Shown: piece by piece, positions 43,110 to 50,217 of the stretch
Layout of the letters: each line of letters begins with the position of its first letter
Numbering within the stretch: position 1 is the first letter of the stretch
Source of the DNA: Sphingomonadaceae bacterium OTU29LAMAA1
Lineage (GTDB): Bacteria; Pseudomonadota; Alphaproteobacteria; Sphingomonadales; Sphingomonadaceae
DNA length: 64,000 bases
Assembly (NCBI GenBank): GCA_024072375.1
Contig: CP099617.1
Location: 3,603,001-3,667,000 of the forward strand
Reading direction: 5' to 3'
Notes under the pieces: model-generated
What the model was told of the DNA's origin: nothing
Databases searched by the model: none
The model's input: only the letters and a program-made list of their open reading frames with translations
Position numbers and translations under genes: made by a program

Positions 43110-43850
43110 ATGGCAAACTGGTCTGACCCCCGGCCGAGCGCCGCGCCGTTCGGGGCTTCACGCGCCGATGCAGCGCGTAGCGGCGCGTACGACGCGGGTC
43201 TGCGTTCGTACATGCTGTCTGTCTACAATTACATGGGCTCGGGCGTTTTGCTCACGGGCATCGTCGCCCTGCTGTTCGCGACCTCCGGCGCGGCACAGGC
43301 GGTGTTCGCCAATGGCGCGCTGCGGATGATCCTGATGCTGGCACCGCTCGGCATCGTGTTCGCGATGAGCTTCGGCCAGGGCCGGATGAAGACGGCGACG
43401 CTGCAACTGTTGTTCTGGGCCTTCGCGGTCCTGATGGGCCTGTCGCTCTCGACGATCTTCCTCGTCTATAGCGGTACGTCGATCGCGGGTGCGTTCTTTG
43501 CGACGGCGGCGGGCTTCGCCGGTCTGAGCCTGTACGGCTACACGACGAAGAAGGATCTTTCGGCCTTCGGCACCTTCCTGATCGTCGGTCTGGTCGGGCT
43601 GATCGTCGCGAGCCTGATCAACCTGTTCCTGCAGTCGGGCGTCATGAGCCTCGTCATCAGCGCCGTCGGCGTGCTGATCTTCGCCGGCCTTACCGCCTAT
43701 GACACGCAGCGGACGAAGAGCCTGTATTTCGAAGTCGCGGGCACGGACATGGTCGGCAAGGCCGTCATCATGTCGGCATTGTCGCTGTACCTCGATTTCA
43801 TCAACATGTTCCTGTTCGTCCTTCGCCTGTTCGGCGCCTCGCGCGACTAA
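43110..43850 (+). CDS. Bax inhibitor-1 / YccA family membrane protein
   Basis: A 246-residue seven-helix membrane protein. Visible are AYDAGLRSYMLSVYNYMGSG, LSTIFLVYSGTSIAGAFFAT, SLYGYTTKKDLSAFGTFLIV, and the conserved end YDTQRTKSLYFEVAG... ALSLYLDFINMFLFVLRLFG. The family includes E. coli YbhL and YccA; the YccA protein binds FtsH. The role in this organism is unknown. The start is ATG 43110 with AAAAGGAG upstream. It ends before a clear intrinsic terminator. Confidence 0.93.
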   Translation: MANWSDPRPSAAPFGASRADAARSGAYDAGLRSYMLSVYNYMGSGVLLTGIVALLFATSGAAQAVFANGALRMILMLAPLGIVFAMSFGQGRMKTATLQLLFWAFAVLMGLSLSTIFLVYSGTSIAGAFFATAAGFAGLSLYGYTTKKDLSAFGTFLIVGLVGLIVASLINLFLQSGVMSLVISAVGVLIFAGLTAYDTQRTKSLYFEVAGTDMVGKAVIMSALSLYLDFINMFLFVLRLFGASRD

Positions 43851-43876
43851 TCAGGAAGGCGAGCGTTACCTGTCAT

Positions 43877-43912
43877 GAGCCCGGTGGCCGATGCCGCCGG
43901 GCTCTTTCTTTT
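43877..43912 (+). terminator. Intrinsic terminator after BI-1 gene
   Basis: The stem gagcccgg (43877-43884) pairs with ccgggctc (43897-43904) and is followed by TTTCTTTT. It is 27 bp after the stop of the BI-1 gene and before the transglutaminase gene. Confidence 0.85.
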
Positions 43913-43931
43913 GCCTGAAGGATCGGTGCCG

Positions 43932-44711
43932 ATGCGGCTCTCCATTGCCGTCGACCTGGATTACGCGATCATCGGGCAGCCGGCGGACGTGTTGTTGCAG
44001 ATCGAGGCGGCCGCGATGCCCGATCAGCGGATCGTCGCCGAGGCGCTGACGGTCTGGAGCGACAATCCGGTCGCGGCCGTGCGGGGCGAGGACGGGATCG
44101 GGCAGCGATGCTGGATCCGCGCCGAGAACTGGCTGAAGGCGGAATATCGCGCCACCGTCGAGGTCGAGCGGGAGCCGGTCGATCTCGCGTCCTTGCCGCC
44201 GACGTCGGTCAGGGCGCTCGACGGCGCGCTGGTGCCGTATCTGTTGCCGAGCCGCTATTGCCAGTCCGACCGGCTGGAAGGATTCGTCCGTCGTGAATTC
44301 GGCGGGCTGGAGGGCGGAGCGCTGGCAAGCGCGCTGAGCGAGTGGGTGGCGGAATCGCTGCAATATCGATCAAACGCCAGCAGTGGCGAAACGACGGCGC
44401 TGGACACCTTTGCCAGCCGTTCGGGCGTGTGCCGCGATTATGCGCATCTGCTGGTCGCGCTGGCGCGGGCCGGCGAGATCCCGGCGCGGTGCGTTGCCGC
44501 TTATGCTCCGGGTGTCGATCCGCCCGACTTCCATGCGGTGGCCGAGCTGTGGCTGGATGGCGCGTGGCGGTTGGTGGATGCGACTCAGATGGCGCCGGCG
44601 GAATCGATCGCCCGCGTCTGCGTCGGCCGCGATGCGACTGATATCGCGTTCATGACGGTATTCGGCGAAGCCCAATTCGTCCGGCAGGATGTTCGCGTTG
44701 CACAGGTCTGA
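43932..44711 (+). CDS. Transglutaminase-like cysteine protease domain protein
   Basis: A 259-residue protein of the bacterial transglutaminase-like family. The catalytic triad is C167 (RSGVCRDYAHLLVALAR), H201 (DFHAVAELWLDG) and D216 (RLVDATQMAP). The N-terminal domain is beta-rich (MRLSIAVDLDYAIIGQPADV), as in homologues. The start is ATG 43932, whose GAAGGA-like site is about 10 bases upstream; earlier codons in the frame run through the terminator of the preceding gene. The function is unknown; such proteins are often proteases. Confidence 0.88.
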   Translation: MRLSIAVDLDYAIIGQPADVLLQIEAAAMPDQRIVAEALTVWSDNPVAAVRGEDGIGQRCWIRAENWLKAEYRATVEVEREPVDLASLPPTSVRALDGALVPYLLPSRYCQSDRLEGFVRREFGGLEGGALASALSEWVAESLQYRSNASSGETTALDTFASRSGVCRDYAHLLVALARAGEIPARCVAAYAPGVDPPDFHAVAELWLDGAWRLVDATQMAPAESIARVCVGRDATDIAFMTVFGEAQFVRQDVRVAQV

Positions 44712-44732
44712 TCCGGCCTGCCGATGACGGCA

Positions 44733-44758
44733 GGAACGGAAACGTTCGAGCAATCGTT
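44733..44758 (+). promoter_or_regulatory. Sigma-EcfG-type promoter upstream of a small hydrophilic protein gene
   Basis: GGAAC at 44733-44737, 17 bp spacer, CGTT at 44755-44758. This is the full alphaproteobacterial EcfG consensus. The ATG at 44789 is 30 bp downstream with an AGGAGG-type ribosome binding site in between. Confidence 0.6.
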
Positions 44759-44788
44759 CTCTCCCTGTAATCACAGGAGGGTGTCACT

Positions 44789-45064
44789 ATGACCGGTATC
44801 GACGAAAAGGCGCTGGACAGCCTGTCGGTCGCGCCGAACGCCGGCAATCAGGAGCGCGACCCGCGCCAGGATGCCGGCCAGGACAAATCGATCAACAAGC
44901 GGCTGGAGAAGAATCCGGAAAGCTCGGACGCGCGGCTCGATGCCGGGCTGGACCAGTCGATGGACGCGAGCGATCCGCCCTCGTCGACGCAGCCCGTACA
45001 CAGCAACGGGCCGGCTCCGTCGTCGGGATATGACGAGGAGGCGGAACGCGCCCGTCAGGGGTAA
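44789..45064 (+). CDS. Small, highly hydrophilic protein, probably general-stress induced
   Basis: A 91-residue, low-complexity, charged protein (MTGIDEKALDSLSVAPNAGN; QERDPRQDAGQDKSINKRLE; DASDPPSSTQPVHSNGPAPS). It is rich in Asp, Gln, Pro and Ser, and likely disordered. It has no recognisable domain. CACAGGAGGG precedes the ATG and a full EcfG promoter lies at 44733-44758. A hairpin terminator follows at 45088-45115, so this is a monocistronic unit. Confidence 0.75.
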   Translation: MTGIDEKALDSLSVAPNAGNQERDPRQDAGQDKSINKRLEKNPESSDARLDAGLDQSMDASDPPSSTQPVHSNGPAPSSGYDEEAERARQG

Positions 45065-45087
45065 TCCGTTCGGTCGTTATCACCAAG

Positions 45088-45115
45088 CGGCGGTCCCGGG
45101 AGGGGCCGCCGTTTT
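45088..45115 (+). terminator. Intrinsic terminator after the small stress protein gene
   Basis: CGGCGGTCC pairs with GGGCCGCCG around a short loop and is followed by TTTT at 45112-45115. The 230 bp between it and the next gene (45348) hold no ORF that I can support. Confidence 0.75.
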
Positions 45116-45347
45116 CGTCGGTGGTCCCGGCTATCGATATTGGCCGGCGCAGCATTGTTGCTAGCCGGCCGCCGCGAGCGTCCATTGCGACCAATCGTAT
45201 TCGCTCCGTCGCATCGATGTTGCGGTGCAACAGCTTTCGTGATGCATTTGTGACGTCGAACCGTGGCCGGGATGAGAGCGTTAAGCTGCCCGTTAACCAT
45301 CCTGTGCCATAGTGCGATCGAGTTCACTGGGGTGGGGTGTAACGATC

Positions 45348-45905
45348 ATGGGTGCCAAGATGAGACCGGCCGAAGGCGCGATGACGCTGTCCGAGATGAA
45401 GGAGTTCGCAGGCTTTCCGAGCTCGACGCAGCGCTACATCCGGCGCAGCCTCGATATCGGGCTCGACCGCGACGATGCGATGGCGCGCTGGTCGCGCGAC
45501 GTGGTCGAGGCGGCGAGCATCCGGGCGCAGGCGCGGCTGTACCGATCGCTGCCCGAACTGCGGCAGATGGTGCCCGACGATTCGGACCTGGGTGCGGTGG
45601 CCCCGTTCCTTGCGCCATTGATCACGCTGGTCGGGTTCGATCTGGGGCAGGGGCGGCTGACCACCTTTTCGGCGTTCCGCTTCCTGTACGAACGGTTGAT
45701 CGGTGCGGAGTCGCGACCGTGGTTGCCGAGCGCATTCTGTGCGGCGGCGGCGTTGCCGCACCTGCACCCCGAATTGCGGCGCAAGCTGTTGCAATCGATC
45801 AGCGAAGCCGCGGCCACCGCGTCGGGATGGTCGAACCGGCAGCCTGCATTCTTCCCGCACTGGGTGGAAAAGGTCGACAACGGGTCGGCGGCATTGCCGA
45901 ACTGA
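45348..45905 (+). CDS. Hypothetical alpha-helical protein
   Basis: A 185-residue protein without signal or membrane segment. Segments are MTLSEMKEFAGFPSSTQRYI, RRSLDIGLDRDDAMARWSRD and AFRFLYERLIGAESRPWLPS. I do not recognise a domain. The start at 45348 (MGAKMRPAEG) is chosen over an upstream GTG because nothing upstream is conserved-looking; both lack a strong SD. Its 3-prime end converges with the extensin-like gene, 13 bp apart. Confidence 0.65.
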   Translation: MGAKMRPAEGAMTLSEMKEFAGFPSSTQRYIRRSLDIGLDRDDAMARWSRDVVEAASIRAQARLYRSLPELRQMVPDDSDLGAVAPFLAPLITLVGFDLGQGRLTTFSAFRFLYERLIGAESRPWLPSAFCAAAALPHLHPELRRKLLQSISEAAATASGWSNRQPAFFPHWVEKVDNGSAALPN

Positions 45906-45918
45906 TCAGCATGCTGCG

Positions 45919-46665
45919 CTAACGGCAGGCTCGCCATCCCATGCTGCCGCGGTTCGCCTGATCGAGGTGCAGGTGATCGCGGTGGGCGGCGTTATAGTCG
46001 GGCGACAGCGTCGTCGCGAACAGATCGCAGGCGCCATCGCGTATGTCGTGCAAAAACGCGGCTTTGGCGTCGTCGCCGCGCCAGTCCCCCACAACGGTGA
46101 TGCGGGTGCCGTCGGCAAGGCGGAAACCGGCGATGTCGACCGCGTCGGCGGTCGAGTGTTCGCTCCAGTTGCCGGCATCGCGACCGTAGATGCGGCGACA
46201 GGAATAGCTGCCGAAATGGTCGATGGCAGTGACGCGGCTGCCAAGATACTTCTGAGCCGCGGGTTGCACGACGTCCCATTCCCACATCGCCAGTGCCGCC
46301 GCGACCGGACAGGCGATGCCGAGGTTCGCCGGACGAAAGCCGATGTTGCGCGATCCGCCGTCGGTCAGGCGCACGCCGTCGGCATAGCCACAGCGGTCAC
46401 CGTCACGCCGTTCGGGCAAGGCGGTGTAGCGCACGCCCGCATCCTTCAGCAGTGCGCGACATTGCGGAAAATCCCCTGTCAGCGCCGTCAGTTTGCGCCC
46501 GGTGAAGAGGCCGATCGGTTCGCCGAGCTGTAACGGCGTCCAGGGCATGTCCTGTGGCCGCCCCTTCGCAAACGCCCAGAGCAGGAAGACCGCCGCGCCG
46601 ATCGCCAGCAATGCGACGATCCAGTCGATCGCGTGGCGTACCGCCCGGATCCAGCGCGCATCCAT
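45919..46665 (-). CDS. Extensin-like family protein (C-terminal extensin_2 domain)
   Basis: A 248-residue protein with one N-terminal membrane anchor (IDWIVALLAIGAAVFLLWAF). The extracytoplasmic domain has ACPVAAALAMWEWDVVQPAA, HFGSYSCRRIYGRDAGNWSE and HSTADAVDIAGFRLADGT, and ends AAHRDHLHLDQANRG. This His/Asp-rich pattern is that of the bacterial extensin-like domain, which resembles D-Ala-D-Ala peptidases with a metal site (H-x6-D and H-x-H). The start overlaps the NUDIX stop by one base. A role in cell wall processing is inferred. Confidence 0.82.
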   Translation of the reverse strand: MDARWIRAVRHAIDWIVALLAIGAAVFLLWAFAKGRPQDMPWTPLQLGEPIGLFTGRKLTALTGDFPQCRALLKDAGVRYTALPERRDGDRCGYADGVRLTDGGSRNIGFRPANLGIACPVAAALAMWEWDVVQPAAQKYLGSRVTAIDHFGSYSCRRIYGRDAGNWSEHSTADAVDIAGFRLADGTRITVVGDWRGDDAKAAFLHDIRDGACDLFATTLSPDYNAAHRDHLHLDQANRGSMGWRACR

Positions 46666-47411
46666 CAGCCGCGCATGGCCGCGCTCATCGGCTCGGCCGT
46701 GATGGGATAGCCCAGGTCGTCGGGGATGCAGAGGTGCGCGACGCCGTCGCGATCCTCGGTAAAGGGGGTGATGGTGCGGACCGGATAGGCGCGGGCATCG
46801 GCGACGGCATCGTCATAGTCGGCGTAGAGTGCCAGTCGTTCGAGGTTGCGGCGGGTGGGATAGATGATCGTCACATGGCCCGCATCCGCCTGCGCCAGCA
46901 GTTCGGCCGCGCCAGTCCAGATCAGTCGCACATTCTCGGTACGGTCGACGGTGGCGACCGCTTCATCCGGCGCCCTGACGAGGAAGAAGAGCGTGTCGAA
47001 GATCCGCATATGCGCGTGCGCCGGCAACCAGCGGGCAAAGGGCACCAGCACGTCGGGGTCGATCGCCAGCCGTTCGTCGGCGAGGATCGCCGCCAGCCCC
47101 TCGCCGGCATGCAGTCGCGCCCGGATCGCGACCACCTGCGCCGGCGAAGGTTGCGGGGACAGGCCGATCGCGAGGCCGGCTTCCTCCAGCGTCTCCCGGA
47201 TAGCGGCGATGCGAGCCGCGCCGTCCTCGCCTGCACCCGATGCTTGAGCCAATATGTGGTCGCCGGGATCGATCCTCCCACCGGGGAACACCATGGCACC
47301 GCCGGCGAAGGCCATCGCCTTCGCGCGTTCGACCATCAGCAGTTCGGGCGGTCCGTCCGGTCGATCGCGGAAGATGACGAGGGTCGCTGCGGGAATCGGA
47401 TCATCGGGCAT
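46665..47411 (-). CDS. NUDIX hydrolase (NUDT19/CoA-diphosphatase-like)
   Basis: A 248-residue NUDIX protein. The fold start is ATLVIFRDRPDGPPELLMVE; AFAGGAMVFPGGRIDPGD precedes the Nudix box, whose core is AAIRETLEEAGLAIG (RE-x2-EE-x-G). An insertion before the box is typical of the NUDT19-like branch. The C-terminal part continues with PFARWLPAHAHMRIFDTLFF. The substrate is probably a nucleoside diphosphate linked to something, such as CoA or NADH. It forms a two-gene unit with the extensin-like gene (stop and start overlap) and lies next to tRNA-Ala. Confidence 0.85.
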   Translation of the reverse strand: MPDDPIPAATLVIFRDRPDGPPELLMVERAKAMAFAGGAMVFPGGRIDPGDHILAQASGAGEDGAARIAAIRETLEEAGLAIGLSPQPSPAQVVAIRARLHAGEGLAAILADERLAIDPDVLVPFARWLPAHAHMRIFDTLFFLVRAPDEAVATVDRTENVRLIWTGAAELLAQADAGHVTIIYPTRRNLERLALYADYDDAVADARAYPVRTITPFTEDRDGVAHLCIPDDLGYPITAEPMSAAMRG

Positions 47412-47473
47412 GTCACGCTATAACGCGCATCGGCACGGTTGGTGACGGATGATCCGGGGAGATTGCGGGGTGG

Positions 47474-47549
47474 TGGTGGAGCTGAGGGGAATCGAACCCC
47501 TGACCTCTGCAGTGCGATTGCAGCGCTCTCCCATCTGAGCTACAGCCCC
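47474..47549 (-). tRNA. tRNA-Ala, anticodon CGC
   Basis: A 76-nt cloverleaf on the minus strand. The acceptor stem GGGGCTG pairs with CAGCTCC and contains the G3-U70 pair that identifies tRNA-Ala. The D arm is AGCTCAGATGGGAGAGC. The anticodon stem CTGCA/TGCAG has the loop ATCGCAC, giving anticodon CGC. The T arm is AGGGGTTCGAATCCCCT. The discriminator A and CCA end are encoded (TGGT on the plus strand). It serves GCG codons, frequent in this GC-rich genome. The 3-prime side carries no integrase or attachment site. Confidence 0.97.
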
Positions 47550-47793
47550 GCACCCCGACCGGGCAGCGCCCGGAAGCGTCGCCATTAGCGGCCCCGCGAA
47601 ACCGATGCAACAGGGCTCGATCGGCGGTTCATAAATTCCCCTGCGACCGGCCGCCCGCTGCGCACGACACAAAGTCGTTGCGATCGTTCAACAATAGGAA
47701 CGAAGCGACGGCTTGACCTTTGTTAACTCAGGAGCAGGGGCGCGCAGCAACGACGCGTCTCGCACCCGCAGGATGTTAATGCAGGAGACGAGC

Positions 47794-48966
47794 ATGGGCT
47801 ACGAACGCTATCCGCGCGGCACCAATCCGCAGAGCGACTATTACGGGCGCACCGATCCGCAGGACTATGGCCGCGACTACGGCTCCGGCCGTGATTACAA
47901 CTATTCGAGCGCGCGCGACTATCAGGCCGCAGGGCAGTCCGGCGATCGCGATCGTCAGGGCTATGGCGCGCGCGAATACGGCAACCAGGGCTATGGCCAG
48001 CGCGACCAGTATCAGCGCGGTGCCGAAGACGGCCGTGGTCGTTACGGCGCAGGCAGCGGGTACGATCGCGACGACCGGCAGGATCGCGGCTACGGGCGGT
48101 CCGAACACGGCTATGGCGAGCATAGCCGTTACGGCGCAGATGCGGGCGGTGGCCAGAGCCGCGAATATCACGGCAGCTACGGATCGGGCAGTCGCCGGTT
48201 CGAGGATCATGGTCGCTACGCCCATGCCGACGACGATAATTACCGCAGCGGCAATCGCGACCGGCAGCAGGCTTATGGGCGATCGCAGCAGCAGGGATAT
48301 GGGCGCCAGCCGCAGGGCTACGACTATGAGGACCGCGGCTTCTTCGCGCGGGCAGGAGACGAGGTCCGGTCGTGGTTCGGCGACGAGGATGCCGAGCGTC
48401 GACGCGAGTTTGATTCGCGGATGGACGACCGGTACGACAACGATCGCGACAACGACTATCACAGCTGGCGCCGCGGGCAGATCCAGTCGCTGGATCGCGA
48501 CTACGACGAATACCGCCGCGAGAACCGTTCGAAGTTCGAGAGCGAGTTCGGATCGTGGCGCTCGACGCGCCAGACCCAGCGTGATTCGCTGAACAAGGTC
48601 GAAGAGCATATGGACGTCGTCGGCAGCGACGGCGAGCATGTGGGCACGGTCGACAAGGTGCGTGGCGACCGTATCCTGCTGACCAAGAACGATGCGGATG
48701 CGGGCGGTCGCCACCATTCGATCCCGTCGAGCTGGCTGCAGTCGGTCGACAGCAAGGTGACGCTGAGCAAGTCGGCCGCCGATGCCAAGCGGGCGTGGCG
48801 CGACGAGGAGCGCAATCAGGCGATGTTCGGCGACGAGGGCAACGATCGTTCGCGATACGGACTGGGCGGAAGCCAGTCGTCGTCTACGACGAGCGGTCAG
48901 TCGTCGGCCAGCAGCACGTCCGGCGATGGCAAGACCCTGAACAAGAGCTTTTCGGGCACCTATTAA
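47794..48966 (+). CDS. Gly/Tyr/Arg-rich low-complexity protein with PRC-barrel-like (DUF2171) domain
   Basis: A 390-residue protein. Residues 1-180 are a low-complexity stretch rich in Gly, Tyr, Arg, Asp and Gln with short repeats (YGRDYGSGRDYNYSSARDY; QGYGAREYGNQGYGQRDQYQ). Next is FFARAGDEVRSWFGDEDAER, then a charged region. The C-terminal part VEEHMDVVGSDGEHVGTVDK, then VRGDRILLTKNDADAG, is a DUF2171-type beta domain. The tail is Ser/Thr-rich. The start is ATG 47794 with AGGAGAC 5-10 bases upstream. The composition suggests a stress or phase-separating protein; a function cannot be assigned. Confidence 0.8.
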   Translation: MGYERYPRGTNPQSDYYGRTDPQDYGRDYGSGRDYNYSSARDYQAAGQSGDRDRQGYGAREYGNQGYGQRDQYQRGAEDGRGRYGAGSGYDRDDRQDRGYGRSEHGYGEHSRYGADAGGGQSREYHGSYGSGSRRFEDHGRYAHADDDNYRSGNRDRQQAYGRSQQQGYGRQPQGYDYEDRGFFARAGDEVRSWFGDEDAERRREFDSRMDDRYDNDRDNDYHSWRRGQIQSLDRDYDEYRRENRSKFESEFGSWRSTRQTQRDSLNKVEEHMDVVGSDGEHVGTVDKVRGDRILLTKNDADAGGRHHSIPSSWLQSVDSKVTLSKSAADAKRAWRDEERNQAMFGDEGNDRSRYGLGGSQSSSTTSGQSSASSTSGDGKTLNKSFSGTY

Positions 48967-48986
48967 GGCGCGGGAGACGTGAAGCG

Positions 48987-49017
48987 AAAGGCCCGGGGCA
49001 ATGCCCCGGGCCTTTTT
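48987..49017 (+). terminator. Intrinsic terminator after the Gly/Tyr-rich protein gene
   Basis: AAAGGCCCGGGGC pairs with GCCCCGGGCCTTT around AAT, followed by further T residues. A 12 bp GC-rich stem with a T-run is a standard intrinsic terminator. Confidence 0.9.
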
Positions 49018-49076
49018 CGTTGCAGACTGCAACTGACATCGTCAGGTTGCGGGTACATCAGAACAGGAGAGCGAGA

Positions 49077-50066
49077 ATGGCACGTGCATGGAGCCTGAAG
49101 TCCCGGCCGCAGGGGATGCCGACGATGGACAATTTCGAGTTGGTCGATCTCGGCACCCGCGACCTGAAGGATGGCGAGATCCGCGTCGCCAACAGCTGGC
49201 TATCGGTCGATCCGTACATGCGCGGACGGATGAACGACGTGAAGAGTTACACACCACCGTTCGAACTCGGCTCACCGATGCAGGGTGGCGCGATCGGCAA
49301 GGTGATCGAGAGCCGCTCCGATACGTACAAGGAAGGCGAGATGGTCCAGCATTTCGCCGGCTGGCGTGACGAAGCGGTGCTGCCCGCCGATCAGGCCCAG
49401 TCGCTGCCGCAACTCGACGTCGATCCGCAAGCCTATCTGGGGCAGCTCGGTATGCCGGGGATGACCGCCTATTTCGGACTGCTGGAGGTTGCAGGCGCAA
49501 AAGAGGGCGACACGGTGTTCGTGTCCGCTGCGGCCGGCGCGGTCGGATCGACGGTGGTGCAGATCGCCAAGGCCAAAGGCTGCCGCGTGATCGGTTCGGC
49601 CGGCGGCGCAGAGAAGTGCGCCTGGGTGGAATCGTTGGGTGCCGATGCGGTGATCGATTACAAGAGCGGAACGCCGGTGGTGAAGGCGCTGGGAGAGGTC
49701 GCCCGGACCGGGATCGACGTATACTTCGACAATGTCGGCGGTGAGCATCTGGATGCGGCCCTGGCGCACGGCAATCAGGGTGCGCGCTTCGCGATCTGCG
49801 GGATGATCGACGTCTACAACAGCGGCAAGGCGACCGAATTGCGGTATCTTGCGCGGCTGATCGGCATGCGGATGCGGGTGCAGGGCTTCATCGTCAGCGA
49901 CTACATGGATCGCGCGCCCGAGTTCTATCGCGACATGGGGGGCTGGCTGAAGGACGGCAAGCTGAAGCGCAACGAGACGGTGTTCGACGGACTGGATGCG
50001 ATGCCGGATGCGTTCCTCGGCCTGTTTACCGGGGGGAACACGGGCAAGATGTTGGTGCGGGTGTAA
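49077..50066 (+). CDS. NADP-dependent oxidoreductase, CurA-like (leukotriene B4 dehydrogenase type)
   Basis: A 329-residue zinc-free medium-chain reductase that reduces the C=C bond of enones. VANSWLSVDPYMRGRMNDVK is the signature N-terminal stretch. The NADPH fold is FVSAAAGAVGSTVVQIAKAK, followed by RVIGSAGGAEKCAWVESLGA and DVYFDNVGGEHLDAAL. The C-terminus has GNTGKMLVRV. E. coli CurA reduces curcumin; physiological substrates are probably reactive aldehydes or enones. The start is ATG 49077 with AGGAG. It is read toward rne and ends at a bidirectional terminator. Confidence 0.93.
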   Translation: MARAWSLKSRPQGMPTMDNFELVDLGTRDLKDGEIRVANSWLSVDPYMRGRMNDVKSYTPPFELGSPMQGGAIGKVIESRSDTYKEGEMVQHFAGWRDEAVLPADQAQSLPQLDVDPQAYLGQLGMPGMTAYFGLLEVAGAKEGDTVFVSAAAGAVGSTVVQIAKAKGCRVIGSAGGAEKCAWVESLGADAVIDYKSGTPVVKALGEVARTGIDVYFDNVGGEHLDAALAHGNQGARFAICGMIDVYNSGKATELRYLARLIGMRMRVQGFIVSDYMDRAPEFYRDMGGWLKDGKLKRNETVFDGLDAMPDAFLGLFTGGNTGKMLVRV

Positions 50067-50172
50067 GGATGGCGAGCGCCGGGTCGCAATGATCGCGTGC
50101 GGTGCCCGGCATTCCGGAAGTGGTGACTGGTAACAGTTCGGTCATCGCGACGGCAGAATCCGCTCACAAAGA

Positions 50173-50208
50173 AAAACCCCTCCCGCTCGAGTGAGCGGGA
50201 GGGGTTTT
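50173..50208. terminator. Bidirectional terminator between the CurA-like gene and rne
   Basis: AAAACCCCTCCCGCTC and GAGCGGGAGGGGTTTT pair around GAGT, giving a 16 bp stem with T-runs on both strands. It separates two convergent genes and should stop both transcripts. Confidence 0.93.
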
Positions 50209-50217
50209 CGTATCAGC

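Noticed and set aside
47474-47549. tRNA-Ala as an attachment site for an integrated element
   Set aside because: No integrase, no duplicated tRNA 3-prime end and no composition change on either side.
47697-47724. GGAAC and GTT ahead of the Gly/Tyr-rich protein gene as a fifth EcfG promoter
   Set aside because: The spacer is 20 bp to GTT, longer than the 17-18 found in the other candidates.
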